From contig CM043942.1 in the NCBI GenBank assembly GCA_014529385.2, positions 23,676,491-23,740,490 of the forward strand: DNA of 64,000 bases, in the 5' to 3' direction. This DNA comes from Adiantum capillus-veneris. Lineage: Eukaryota; Streptophyta; Polypodiopsida; Polypodiales; Pteridaceae. The notes beneath the pieces are model-generated. The model did not search any database, had not been told where the DNA came from, and saw nothing but the letters and a program-made list of their open reading frames with translations. Shown here one piece after another: positions 10,069-22,900 of the stretch (positions are counted from its first letter, which is position 1; the number at the start of each line of letters is the position of its first letter). The translations under genes were made by a program, and so were the position numbers.

Positions 10069-12860
10069 CTCAGTTTGTTTTGTCAAGGATTCCAACGTTG
10101 ATTTTTCTTTTCATTGTCATTCAGTAAGTTCAAGTGTTGATGTGCTTTCGTTTGGGCATGATGTTCCTTTGTCTGATCTTGATGGTTTTGTTGAAGGATA
10201 TTTACAATTTGTTTTAAGATAGTTTGCTGATGGATGTACCAGATGGGCTTACACCGTCTTGTGGGCCTGACCTTGATCACAAGATAGAGATTTTACCCGG
10301 TAGCCATCTCGTCTCTTCCCAACCTTATAGGTTATGCCTGAGAGAAAAAGACGAGATTGCTAGGTAGCTATAAGCATATCTTGTGAAAGGTTTTATTGAG
10401 CCCAGTAAGTCTCTGTGGGGCGTTCCTCTTCTTGTTGCTAAAAAGGACGGTGGGATGCGTTTCTACGTAGATTACAATGGTCTCAATAAAGTCACCGTCA
10501 AGAACGAGTATCTGTTGCCTAGGATAGATGACCTTATGGATTGACTCTCGGGTGCGAGATACTTCACCAAGATCGATTCTTCGGCCCGCTAGCTACCATC
10601 AAATATGGATACACCCGTGCGATGTCCTGAAAACCACGTTTCGTACATGGTATGGACATTACCAAATTTTGGTCTTACCTTTTGGGATTGACCAACCTTC
10701 GACAACTTTCTAGCAGATGATGAATGACCTCTTTCGTGTGTATCTTGGAAAGTGGGTTGTGTTCCTTGATAACATACTTATCTATAGTTGGCGGATACTC
10801 GAGGAGCATCTCAACCTCTTCGCCTTGCCTTACATATTTTACAATGATAGAAGTTGTCTGCAAAACAATCCAAGTGCAAATTTTTCCGCACAGAGTTGTT
10901 GTATCTCGACCATGTCCTCTCAGTTGATGGCATCCACATTGGTCGCGAAAAGGTACGAGCGGTTCTACAGCGGCCTGTTTTAAGAACCATGTGGCAAGTG
11001 AAATCTTTTGTAGGTTTGAACGGATTTTTCAGGAAATTCATCAAAGACTATGCCAAGATTGTTGAATCCTTTACGTGTTTGCTATAAGGTGCTTAGAAGC
11101 AAAAGGTGTAATGTTAGTCCATCTATGACGTGGACCGATGAGCTCGATCAATGTTTTCAAACATTGAAGCAACTTGTTACATTTGCACGGATGTTGTAGA
11201 TAGTGGATCCAAACAAACCCTTTGTGGTGGAAACGGATGCCAGTGATTATGTGATGGGTGTTGTTCTCTATCAAGACGGCCTACCTGTAGCATTTGAAAG
11301 TTGCAAGCTCACATATACGCAAACCCTTGCACGGATGTTGTAGATAGTGGATCCAAGCAAACCCTTTGTGGTGGAAACGGATGCCAGTGATAATGTGATG
11401 GGTGTTGTTCTCTATCAGGACGGCCGACCTGTAGCATTTGAAAGTTGCAATCACATATACGCAAACCCATTACTCCACACAGGAGAAGGAACTATATTGG
11501 CAGTTATCCATGCATTGAAAATTTTGTGTCATTATCTCTATGGTGCCCACTGTCCGCTTCGTAGTATGGACTGAGCACCATTCATTGAAATCTGTGTGAT
11601 TAGCCTAACCCTCATGGTTGCAAGGCGAGGTGGGCCAAGCTCATGCAAGAGTTCGACTTTGAGATACGCTACCATAAGGGAGCTACCATTACGGTGGCCG
11701 ATGCCCTTCGTAGGATCTCCAAGGTGAATGTTATTTCGTTCACTAATTGATTTCTATCTTTCTCTCAACGAGCGTTGCCAGATAGATACTTGGGTGAGAT
11801 TTGGCGACGAGTTTAAGAGAAGGGAGTACGTAGCCTAGAAAGCAACGACGATCCGGACGCTCGTCGGTTGGCTACGGAGAGAAAGGTAGCGGTAAAGTAT
11901 TCCATTCATGGTGGATTACTTTTTAAGCAAGTTTTTTAAGCAAGGCAAAAGGTGTGTGCACGTCGATGAGGATATCCATAAGAAGATTCTGTTTATGATT
12001 ATCACGATGCTCCAAGGGCGGGACACCCTCGCATACACCGTACTTTGGCCTTAGTAAGCTGGTACTTCTATTGGCCGCATATGAAACCTTTTGTTGAGAA
12101 GTATGTGCGAGAATGTGCGCAGTGTCAGCTCAATAAAGGTGAACGTCACTGGTGTGCTGGACTACTACATCCTCTACAAATTCCTGATAAGAAATGGACT
12201 AGCATCTCTATGGATTTTGTAGTTTGATTGCTCCGGACTAATCGTGGTCATGATGCCATTTGGGTCGTTGTTGACCGACTCACATAAATGGCACGTTTCA
12301 TTTCTACTCGCACCATCGTAAGAGCCATGAATTGGCTTAGCTCTTTGTGGAGCACCTATATAAGTTGTATGGTTTGCCTGAGGAGATTGTTAGTGACCAT
12401 AGTCCTAAGTTCACTAGCAATATCTAGCAAACAGTTTTTGTGACAGTTTTCACAAAAACTGGAGACGCGCTTGGCTACGTCGTCCTCATATCATCAAGAA
12501 ACTAATCAACTCATCAAACGGACTAATCAAACCATGGAGGATATGCTACGTGTATGTCTCCTGCCGTCAATCTGATTGGAACGATATCTTCCACAAATTG
12601 AATATGCTTATAACAGTACTAAGCATTCGGCTATAGGCTATAGCCCGTTCATGCTTGTATACGTTTATAAGAGAAAACTACCCAACGCTAGTGGAATCAA
12701 GGGGGTTAAGATGCAATCTGTGGCCAATTTCTTGCACGACATGCAGGAAATGCTCGTGATTGCTAAGGAAAGCAAAAAGGTGGCACAAGATCGAGCCACC
12801 TTTTATGCTAACCAGCATTGACAACCTCGTAATCTCCAGGATGGGATGTGGGTTTACCTG
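10069..12860 (+). pseudogene. Old gypsy pol: RT, RNase H and integrase remnants
   Basis: RT is readable from about 10215 (VDHKIE-like DLDHKIEILPGS) through [14 protein letters not shown]. Its catalytic box reads FLDN (10762-10773), so the second of the paired Asp residues is Asn. RNase H has ETDAS with an in-frame 144-bp duplication, and VADAL near 11700. Integrase keeps the zinc-site Cys pair (CAQCQ, about 12116) and MDF, but the segment that should carry the catalytic Glu (usual context GQTERTNQ) reads NQLIKRTNQ near 12506. There are many stops and frameshifts. It is clearly dead and older than the copia element inside it. Confidence 0.85.
11185..11472 (+). repeat. 144-bp tandem duplication inside the RNase H region
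   Basis: Two copies (11185-11328, 11329-11472), both starting GCACGGATGTTGTAG, differ at only a few bases. The unit is exactly 48 codons, so the frame is kept and the catalytic ETDAS motif occurs twice. Confidence 0.92.
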
Positions 12861-12883
12861 AGTATAATCGACCTCTACACAGT

Positions 12884-14170
12884 TGAGGGCGATAATAATC
12901 CAATTACCTGTTAACTTTACACAGAGGAGAGAGAAGAAAAAAGAACATAGATGCGTCAAGCGACTAGATTGTCTCTGCGCACACGAAGACCGACACCTTG
13001 TAGGCCCCAAAGATTGGCGCCCCCTTCGGTATTGCTTTATTCAATTAAGAACAAACGATTCGGACACGTAGATCAAAGTCTCGCAAAGCTGTCCAAACTT
13101 GGCGAGGGCTGAAATTGCAGGTTTTTGACCCAATTTCGGCAGCAAATCCCTTGTAGGTAAAAAGTACTTGTCTAGGACGGATTCTCTCGCAATTTAGAAG
13201 CTTTCTAGTGAGCTATAACCGAATTTCAGTGTTCTGTAATTTCCTGTTTTGCCACTGTCGGGTGCCCAAAACCTTGTACACGCATCTCAAGGCTTTCTTG
13301 GGGCTCCCCTGGTGTTTTCTTGCAGTTTAGGTGCGAAACCCTAAACCTGTAGAAAAATACAGCAGGGTGTAATTCTCTGTTTTGGATCGTTTTTAGCGGA
13401 GCGAACATGTCTACGCGTGTCGCAACGGCTCCCGCACGCAATGGGATAGCTCCCCTATAATTTGGACAAGTTCTCACGCAAGAAAACTTTCCAAATTCAC
13501 ATCTTTCGCGATGGTATTGTGCGTACCAGTAGGGGATTAGAAATTAGCTAATCCGGTTCTTGTTCAAAAGGATCTTGCCTCAGCAAACACGCATAAAACC
13601 CCCAGAACTGTACATAATCAACTGAATACCCCAACGAGTGGGGCATTACCATATGTGCAAAGGGGAGAGAGAGATGCACAAGAGCAAATCATTGCGCTAC
13701 ATGAGACAAAGGAGAAGGCAAGCTTTCCATTAAAGCTGTGAACCTGCACCCAGTACTCACATACACATTCTGGTCACTTAAGGATAAAAATCAGCCTCCA
13801 CTCTCAGTTTTGGGCGCCCCTCTTGGAATGAGAGCCTGGAGTGTGTGTGTTGACCTGTAGGTTGCTTTCCTACTACCATGTATCCAGTTTGCTCCTTTTG
13901 GTTTAATTCCTAGTACCCACCAACTTATTAAGTTGTAAGTGACTTGTCGAGTGGCCCAAATTCCATCTGATGCACACAGGCTTCCATACTCATCAGAATT
14001 CAGTGCTAACTAGCTCGACGAGTCCCAGACTGATCGATCGAGACTCCCGATGTGAGAAACCCGTTCAGCTGCAGCCGTTTCACACTGGCCATGCAATGTT
14101 CACTTGCGCCTTTTCATGGGTTGCGAGGAAAACAAGTAAAAACAACATTAAAAAAAATAATATGTAGTAC
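12884..14170 (-). repeat. Reversed solo or partial gypsy LTR inside the old gypsy element
   Basis: The complement matches the 40687-42040 LTR family in blocks. One block is the conserved GGCCCCAAAGA...CGGTATT segment (13000-13045). Others are the AGGCAAGCTTTCCATTAAAGC segment (13717-13737) and CCTAGTACCCACCAACTTAT (13910-13929). The blocks are in the right order for one LTR read backwards. The old gypsy reading resumes after it at about 14213, so it is an insertion. Ends are approximate; no clean target duplication was found. Confidence 0.65.
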
Positions 14171-14212
14171 ATGTTTAAAAAAGTCAACAAGAAAAATACA
14201 CGTGATGACATT

Positions 14213-14463
14213 AAGGTACAGAAGGATTTTGAAACGATCCGTATTGGTCAATGCTCAAAATTATCTTTGCAATATTGTTGAATGTTCCAAATTATCAAGA
14301 AGATTAGTGGTTTCTGCTACAAACTGGATCTACTGTCTGACATTATTGTCCATCGTGTGTTCCACTTCAGCCGCTTAAAGGAGCAATTGGGCCAAGATGA
14401 ACATGCGATTCCCGTGGAGGAAGTCCTGAGTTTGGAGGATACCAGTCGTTATAATTCTACTTG
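14213..14463 (+). pseudogene. Old gypsy pol C-terminus
   Basis: Encodes the typical gypsy tail (QIIKKISG..YKLDL, then HFSRLKEQLG) that follows integrase. It lies on the far side of the reversed LTR and is in the same orientation as 10069-12860. A TGA at about 14462 is followed by further weakly readable coding sequence to about 14580. Confidence 0.75.
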
Positions 14464-14615
14464 AAAAGGTTTCTTAGCCCACGTATTTGATCAAGTGGAA
14501 GCATTGACCCGAGTCAAGCGCTACTTGGGAACGAATATGCTCGGTGAAGAGTCGTCTCCCCGATTTCATAACCAAGTATGTTGCTAAGGACATCAATTAA
14601 AAATAATGGGGGAAG

Positions 14616-15268
14616 TGTTATGTCCCGAGACATCAAGATGGGCGCCTGCAATATGTCTGCTAGTGTGAACCGACCCTGCGTGTGAACACACCCTTAGTTG
14701 AAGGGAGGTGAAGAAAGGCGGTTAAGAAGTCCTGTAAATAGGACCGAGCTCTTATTTGTGAGACATCTTGTGTGATCACCACACTTGGATTCTAGGCCCT
14801 TGGTAGCTCTACCCACACACCTGCTTGGTGTGGGCTTGGTGGTATGGGACACCAGCCCTTGCGGTAGAGGCTAGCCCATTAGCTGTAGGCTCCCAGGCTT
14901 GGGGGTTAGCCCGTATTGGCCCTATGGCTGGGAGGTGAGTCTGAAGGAGGAAGTGTTACGCCCCTAGACATCAGGATGGGTGCTTGCAATATGTTCGGCC
15001 AGTGTGAACTGACCCTGCATGTGAACGCACCCTTAGATGAAGGGAGGTTAAGAAGTCGTTTAAATAGGATTGAGGTCTCATATCTTGTGTGATCACCACA
15101 CTTGGACTTTGGGCCCTTGGCAGCTCTACCCACACACCCGCTTGGTGTCTGCTTCGTGGTATGGGACATGGTGGCACGAGCCCTTGCGGTAGAGGCTGCC
15201 TGTTAGCTGCAAGCTCACAGGCCCAGGGGTGAGCCCATATTGGCTCTATGGATGGAGGGGAGTCTAAT
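14616..15268 (+). repeat. Tandem pair of about 338-bp LTR-like units
   Basis: Unit 1 (14616-14953) starts TGTTATGTCC and unit 2 (14954-15268) starts TGTTACGCCC. They align throughout at roughly 85-90%. Each is preceded by a purine run ending GGAAG or GGAGGAAG. The first tract is where the old gypsy polypurine tract should be, so unit 1 is probably its 3' LTR, or part of it, and unit 2 a tandem copy. Confidence 0.7.
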
Positions 15269-15568
15269 GTCTGCTCTCTATGCTTGCCTTTGTGTGAGTA
15301 TGGTTTGTATCATGCCATGTGTGCACGATGGATCCAACAAGTGACTAACACTAAATCTGACCCAAAACTGCCGTTGCTGTTCGTACATGCTACATTAACA
15401 ACCGGATTGGTTAGGAAATTTCATAGTGAGGTCTCGGTCAAACATTGACTGACCCAGATACGGGCTCAGTGTTTTGAATAATTTTGCATGAAATAGTTGG
15501 CTAAGTGATATTAATTTTTGTCATTTGTTAACGAATCAGCTGAAACTTCTATTTCCTTATCTTGCCAG
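15269..15568 (+). other. Intron sequence upstream of the first visible SCD1 exon
   Basis: No gene or repeat recognised. It ends in a pyrimidine-rich stretch and TTGCCAG, a good 3' splice site for the exon at 15569. Confidence 0.6.
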
Positions 15569-16992
15569 GGGCTGTGGCAACGCCTTCTTGTGCTTGGTTC
15601 AACAGAAGACCCACTTGCTTCTTCTGAATATGGCACAATTCTCGGTAAGTGTACCATTGCGGTTTCTTGATTGAAGCATAACAACTAAAACACTGTGCGT
15701 GTCTGTTTTGTTGTATGTGGTTTCAGCACTAATTGAATCGGATGCGGAGGGAATAGGTGGGAGCGGGTTTATTGAGTGCATTGGTGAACACATCAACTCG
15801 GTAATTGCATATTATTTTTGGTTGTTTTAATTTCTAGTTTCAATGATCTTGAATGTGTGATCAGCTACAGGATAGTCAAGTGTAATCATGCCAACATTTT
15901 ATGGCAAATACTATGTAAAGCCTTTAGAAGAAGGTAGACCTAGCTGCAGCTAGTTTGTTTCCCTTACGTGACATTGCTTAAAAGTCAAAGGGGGAGGGGG
16001 AGGGGGGGGGGGGGGGGGGGGGGTTTGGTTGCCCTCATATGGTGTACGAAGAACATTTCATGCATGGGTTGTACTATGCAACCATATGGTTTGCATTTAA
16101 CCACTTTTGTACATGATAACTGGCCATTTTAGATGTTTTTGCTCATGGTTCTGGGAACTATCTGAGTGATTACTACCTCTCTTGCTAAATGTTCCGTACT
16201 GTCTTGTATTGTATTGCTCTTGTGCATGAACCATAGAAAGGGAGGGGGGTGGGGTTTAGACATTGACTTGCACATATTATGGTTTCTGTGTCCATTTTCC
16301 TGGGCACTGTTTGCGGTGAAAGAGTTGAACTAGCGCTTACATTTTCCTACTTGAATGTAATTTCAGGGTTGGACCTGTGTTTTGACCGAAGAGCAGTTTA
16401 TTGCTGTTAAAGAACTGGTGAGCTGTGGCAAATAACAAAATATTGATGTTGTCAGATCATATTTGTCTTTGTGACCATATACTTGAGGTGTCAAAAGGGA
16501 ACAAGAAATGAAAGTCTTAATACTCGGCTTTCAATGAGCTAACATGGATTGCTTATATGATCAGCATAGTAAACAAGCATATGGTATAAGATGGGAGGAA
16601 ATCACAATATAATTTGGAACATACAAACCTAAACCCTTTTTGAATAGACTTGCTTCCGCTCTTTGTTTTTGACAGATTAAAACAACAGTCAGTCGTGCAA
16701 TTTCTCGGAATGACATGGTGACAATACGCGCAGCACTTGAGTTTTCAGCAGTAGTTTACAGAAAAGATGTGGGCTCTGTTGCGGATTATATACAACGTCA
16801 CCTTGGTGTTCTTCCTATTTGGGATGAATTGAGGTGTCTTTATTCTTCTGTGATCTCAGCGGACATTGTTGAGCTGCACCATGACCACTACAGAAGCTTT
16901 GATAATACTAGCACTTGATACTTACTGTTCTTATGTTGAAACAGGTTCTGGGATGGCTACTTTGATTGTCTCATGGATAGTGTCGCAGACAA
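15569..16992 (+). CDS. SCD1: SCD1 exons 1-5 of the visible part
   Basis: Five short exons (76, 74, 51, 158 and 48 nt) of the region between the DENN domain and the WD40 repeats. Readable peptides include [37 protein letters not shown] and [16 protein letters not shown]. Introns are 82 to 566 bp with normal sites; the fourth donor is the weak GTGTCT. The second intron (15801-16366) holds a G-homopolymer. I chose the start of the first exon at the CCAG acceptor; the codon split with the missing upstream exon is unknown. Confidence 0.88.
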
Positions 16993-19900
16993 GTAAGACT
17001 TCAAAAGATTCTTTTTCAAATTTGCAAAAGTCAGTCTTGTAATTTGGTGAACTTGCAAATTGTAAAGAATGAATAGTTACATACTTTCAAGCTTGGTAGG
17101 TTGAGTTTTCTTGTCCTTGTTTCGATAAATTCTGATATTTCAATCATGTGATAAAGCCTAATTAATGCAAGTACTTGCTCCTATTTATTATTTGACTTCT
17201 GATTGGGATGACATAATGAGGCTATGATGTGGCACATGCAAAAGCTCGTGCACACACAGACAGAGAGCAAGACAGAAAGAAAGATGTTATTATTGTCCTG
17301 TTGAGTCCAAGGACAATATGACCATATAGTATCATCTATAAACATCAGGATATGAACTATGTTGAAGGGCATCTTAGTTGCCAAGGGCTGTGAGGTGTAA
17401 GTTATGTCCTCTCTATGCATCCTTCTCGCAGAATTTGTGAAGCACTGCATTCCTGTCCCGTCGTCAGAGAGGAATCTGGAGCTTATTATTTACAAAGATG
17501 GGGGGTAGATGCTCATAAGAAAATCGTGGAAGTTCGTTTGATCTCATGTCTCTGAGTTGATGAAAAAAGCCAATAATGCAAATAAGGGTTTTACCGTCAT
17601 GGGTGAAGCATCAAACTCCGCTCCGAGGAGATACTATTCACCCCTTTCCAGTCACAGGTTGTTTCCCCAACATGCCTCCTAACTTACTTGACTTGCTTGT
17701 GGATTGTGCTGAGTGTTGGGGCGTCGTTATACCTAGTTTGATATCTACTCGGTCGGGTACCTTGGAGTCCGGGTTTTTGTGCATGGCTCTCTGCCATTTC
17801 CCAGGACGATTGACATTGGTTACAAAGCAGAGGTAATACATCAGTGTATGTTGGCCATTGGCTTGCCGGATCAACGCTTAAGATGTCATATGTATGTTTG
17901 GCCACACGACACAGGGCTGCCCGACTCTGCCATGTTCCCAACAACAGCAGCAGGTGTCTTGTCAGTAGCAGGCAGCACTCCCTTGAGCCCTTGCTGAGGA
18001 TTGATAGCCTATTCCGTGATGCTGTGTTTCATTGGCATCCTCACCCCGCTCCACGTTGGCTGCACCATCTTCCCCTCTGCATCTTATAGCATCCCTGGAT
18101 ACTTGACACAGATCATGATTCATCACCAAATGCTTCACACTTATCTTCTACCCTCTTAACTCTTCTCCAACAGGAGGCCACTTCTTTGTCGACAGGATCT
18201 GCTTCTGCGTTCACTTCGTAGCACAGGTGCGCCAGGGGACCAAGGCATGTCCTAGTGTACCAGTGTTGGACCAGTACGAAGGTGTATCTGTGTGGACCAG
18301 TGTACCAGTGTACCAGTGGATAGACCAGGTACACCTGGTACTTGTGGCCAAACACCTGTCCTTACCCTCAGCCTTTGGTAGCTGACAGTTGCAGCCTGAC
18401 CACTCATCTAGATATTTTGAGTGGATACATCTTCAGTCGGATGTAATGTAGGGATTATCAGCCTCGAGTCAGTAGTCTCATCTGTCACTTTGAGTCAGTT
18501 GTGGTACTCTTCACAGAGTGTTGTACTGATCTGAGTCAAGAGTCGGCATCTGACTGCACCTATCCATTGCACCTTAGCCTTTGCATTCCCATTGTACCTG
18601 TATGCTGAGTCTCTGTCTGAAGTTGGGTGTGTTGCCAGCGTCCTCACAGTGCGCTCCTCCATTTTCTCAGTTTGATAAGTGCTCTCCATCCTAGTGTGTC
18701 TTGTGGTGTGCCTGGACTTACTTGCTATGTGCCTACCTTGTTAACTCTCACTGCCGCTGCCTTCTTACCTCAACGCCCAGCTGAAGTTCCCCATCAACTC
18801 TCACTTCCTCTCCTCTCAACTCGGCCCCTTCCTGACAACTCTTTGCCACCCTAACCACCTGAGTGTCCAAGTCTTAACTCTCCACCTCCACACCCCTCTC
18901 CCAACCTATCACAGCCCTTTGCTCCCCAACTCCACCCTCACCATCCGTCATTTCAAACCTTAAGGTTGTAACCATGCCATAACGCTAACAAGGCTAAGGA
19001 TTAGGTGAGACTTATGTGTGACATATGGATGAGAAGTTTGAGCAGAATATTGCTATCGAGAAGGATGGGAAACCAAGGGCAGAGTTAGAAGAGCATCAAG
19101 AATGTGAACAAAATTCTGGAAGCACTTGTTTCCTGGGGTCTCATTGCTGAGCAAAGCTTTGTGTGGGATCATATAGTACTTTTTGTGCATGTCTAAAAGT
19201 TGCTTTTTGTTGTCAGGTCAGGAAATTTTGCTACTTTAGTCTCAGAACAATTGGTAATGGTCTCACAGCACATGGTAAATTTGTGTTGTTTTGGTTTCAG
19301 ATGATTCTCTCACTGGAGATAGGCCTATTTGTTTCTGTTAACAATGTGGCTCTTTCAGGCTGGCGTAGGTCTCCCAGATGCTGAAGCATGGTTTATTCTA
19401 GAGTCCATTGCCAAGAAGCACAATCTAGGATCAAAGCAGTTGGTATACGTCACAGAAAAATGCCTGTTTTACAACAGTGAAAGTTTCTAATTGCATATCT
19501 GAATTTTCTGAGGTTTGGTTGCAGATCAAGCTCAGGGGTTTACTTGCTTACATGCAACAAGTGCGGATTGGTTATTGGGGTTTTACTCCTGTTCGATCAC
19601 AAACTACCAATCCAGGTGGAGCAAACCAAAGCCAATTTCATGCCACAGATGAGACGCCACAGCCAGTTGAAGCAGCAGGGGCAACACGGAGCTGGGTCCA
19701 AAGCATGTTCAGTAGAGACAAAGCTGCAATTGCTGGCAGAAGTCACCATGGAACTTCAGATAGCAATGTTTTGGGTATAAGCCTGTGCTTTTGCCCCAAT
19801 TTTGTTCGTGGATTTGCAGTCATGATCATCCAGCATTGAGACCGTAAATGGGTGTCTGTTTACATGTTCGAAACTTGTAGATTTTTGTGTGCTGGAGTAG

Positions 19901-22900
19901 TCATTATGCTTATGTGGGGAAGATCCATTCTGTAAACAATTGCACTAGGGGAACTAATCCGCGGTCTAACTTCTAGCCTTTTTTTTGGGGGAGGGAAGGT
20001 TATCGGCCATGTCCCTTTCCCTCTTCAGGCATCTTATGCCCATCTCTATTTGCTGAGAGCACAGTTTTGGTAACTAGGTTCAAGGAGTGTTGAATAGGCA
20101 GGGATGTTCTTTCAAGGACACAGTAAAACATGGGAACAAAAGATTAGCATTAGCTATAGGTCCTGTAGGGGATAGGTTCAAGGAGTGTTGAATAGGCAGG
20201 GATGTTCTTTCAAGGACACAGTAAAACATGGGAACAAAAGATTAGCATTAGCTATAGGTCCTGTAGGGGATAGGTTTGATGTGAAAGATTATCGTCAATT
20301 GTGTCTCATCTTCCATTGCTTAGATCAGCATGCATTTATCTGTATATTTCTGTAATTGCTGTGGCTAACATATCAGCAATCCTTTTTTGCAGTTGCCAAC
20401 GATAACATCCAGAACATTCAGCAACCAAAGGTTGTGGATGGTTCAAGTGCTGCTTTGAGACGAGGTCCTTCTAGTGTCCGGACACTCAGAGGTCATAAGG
20501 CTGCTGTGACAGTATTGCATGCTGTAACAAAAGCAGAATGTGGGGAACATGGTGTGGATCATGATGACACGGGCCATTTTATCAGTGGTTCTGCTGACTG
20601 TACTGTAAGACTTCTTTTGACCTTGAGTTAAGAGTTATGCAAGTACCAAATTTTTGACTGCTTGAAAGAATTTTCCTCCATGCTTTTTCCTGAAAATACT
20701 AAGTGGACGAGGCTGCATTCAAAGGTCATGAGTATTTATAGCAGCCCTTGTAGATGTAACATTACCGTTGCAATGCCTAGACATCAAATGTCATGTTCAG
20801 TGGTTGATAAACGTGAAAAATGTGAATTATCACACCATCACAATCTCCTTGTTCCTCTTCTCAGAGAATTCCTTTGCTTTTCTGGAGTACATAGATGATA
20901 GGGGGAGAGAGAAATGAGATGAAATCGATTGTCCTATTCTAGTGAATGTGCACAATCTGGATGAGGATGTGGATGGGCACAAATGAATGAAAGGTGTGGC
21001 AATGGAATTCAGGTTAGGCAACAGGGGCTTACATAAACTTGTAATCGCTCTCCTAATATGCAGTCACTCAACCTGCCAACCCCACCACTTAGAAGAACAA
21101 AAGCTAAGCAAAACATGCTATGATGCTTCACTCTGATACGGGAACAGGAATGGCCAAAAGGGGAAGGGGAGAGGCAGATGGTCTAGAGGAGAAGGAAGAA
21201 ATGGAGATTAATTGAGGAGGCCCCCAAAATGACCAAAAAGGGGTGAACGTTACCTACAAAATCCTTAACAATGACTCTTTGTTAGCCACTTTTGAATCTC
21301 GGAATGGGTCTGCAACAACTGTAAAGATAGTGGAACACATTCCGGAGCGGGGTTAGAATGTGCTCCTTGTTTGAAACGCAAATTAATACGGCACCTAGCT
21401 AGAACGGTGTATCCACCCCATGGCAAAGGCCTAGCATTCCCTGTTTCCATGATGTTGATGGCATTTGTAGCAACGCTGCTATGTAGAAATTACTTTGGAT
21501 CTCCTAGTTTCAACAGATATCATTTAGTACTCTATGCTTTCTAATTGCTTTCTCAAATCTAAAATATGAAGCAATTAGCGCTTTTGGCTTTATTTAGAAC
21601 TAGTGTTATCAAGCATACAACAGTAATATTCACTCACTTCAGGTACTAGACAGATCACATCTGTAGATTGATGGGAAGGCATGTTAAATGCAATTATTAG
21701 AAGTTTGGATGGACATGCCATAATCCATCATACAGGTCCATGGCAGATGTATTGCCAATACAGTACCTTCCTTCCGACTCCTTGATACATAAAGTTGCCG
21801 TTAACAACTCAACTCTGGAGCCTATTGTTGAGCTTGTGAAAGCCCACAAAATGTTAAGGAAAAGGCCTCAACATAAAGTTGCACTGCTGTAGCACATTAG
21901 TTGAATCTTGTACGCTACCTTCCTTCCTCCTCTTTTCATCCATGGCTCGAATGTTTTGAAATTTGATCAGATTTTTGTCAAATAACCTTCGCTCTTGCCT
22001 TTGTCTCATCATGTTGTAGAATGGTCAGCCATGTGTCAATTAACTGCTCTTACTACGGAGGCTATCTCGGACTGAATCATATTCATGGCATACTCTCACT
22101 CTAAATGTTTGACTCTAGGGTGTTCTGCATCTTTTTACTGTTTCGACACACCTCCACTGCTGGATGTATCAATGTCACATGAACAGAGGTGTGAAAATTG
22201 CACGTTGTCTGAAGAATGAAGCGATCAGTCGCGTCATAAATCGCACTGAGATACTCCTATACGGAAGATAGGATTTCTGTTCAGATGGTTGGACTGTACA
22301 AAGTGATGGTGTGACACCCTGTTACAGGGTTGTGACTATGTCACAAGGCTGTGACTACTGCTAACCTTAGTTGTTGGTTTCTTTCCTTTGATTTTTATTT
22401 CATTTTTGGGACCCTCTTTTTGAAGTTGCAAATGGTTGGACATTGTATGACCAGTGTGAAATGGCCAAGGGCCGAGAGACCTACCCACCCGTCGGGCCGA
22501 CCGGCACTGGAATCCGAGCAGTAAAAGTATGTCTAGGCTCAGTTCAAAGTCATTTAGGCCCCGCGCGACGCTTATAAGTTGTTGGGTGCTAGGAAATTAA
22601 CTCAAAAGAGGCAAAGTGGACACATGGTGGCTCCAGGTCTGTTTGCCAAGTCAAGCAGCAAGAGGGGTGCCCAAATTGAGAGGGGGACTGATTTTTACTC
22701 AATTGTGAGCTCTACAACGTGTGTGAGAGTAGTTGTTGGAGCAAACTGAAAACCTTGCGTGAACTGAATTCCCTGCGTGTTGCTGGTTCCTGCACGCCTT
22801 CACCTTTGTGAACTGGGCGTTCCGCGCGCCCTACGCTCCTCTCCACAGCAGTCCTCTTGCGCGCAGCAATCAGCACCTGCCTGCTCGCGTTTCATCTGCT

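Larger units (their letters stand above)
4640..15268 (+). mobile_element. Old degenerate Ty3/gypsy element, interrupted by copia and by a solo LTR
   Basis: Gypsy pol order is readable in pieces. RT lies at 10215-11090, RNase H at 11185-11740, integrase at about 12000-12600 and the pol C-terminus at 12576-12860 and 14213-14463. A purine-rich tract (14606-14615) and an LTR-like unit starting TGTTATG at 14616 follow. Many stops and frameshifts show it is old. Removing the copia insertion (4747-10063 plus one target copy) joins an open frame across the site. The 5' boundary is not defined and may lie beyond 4640. Confidence 0.7.
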
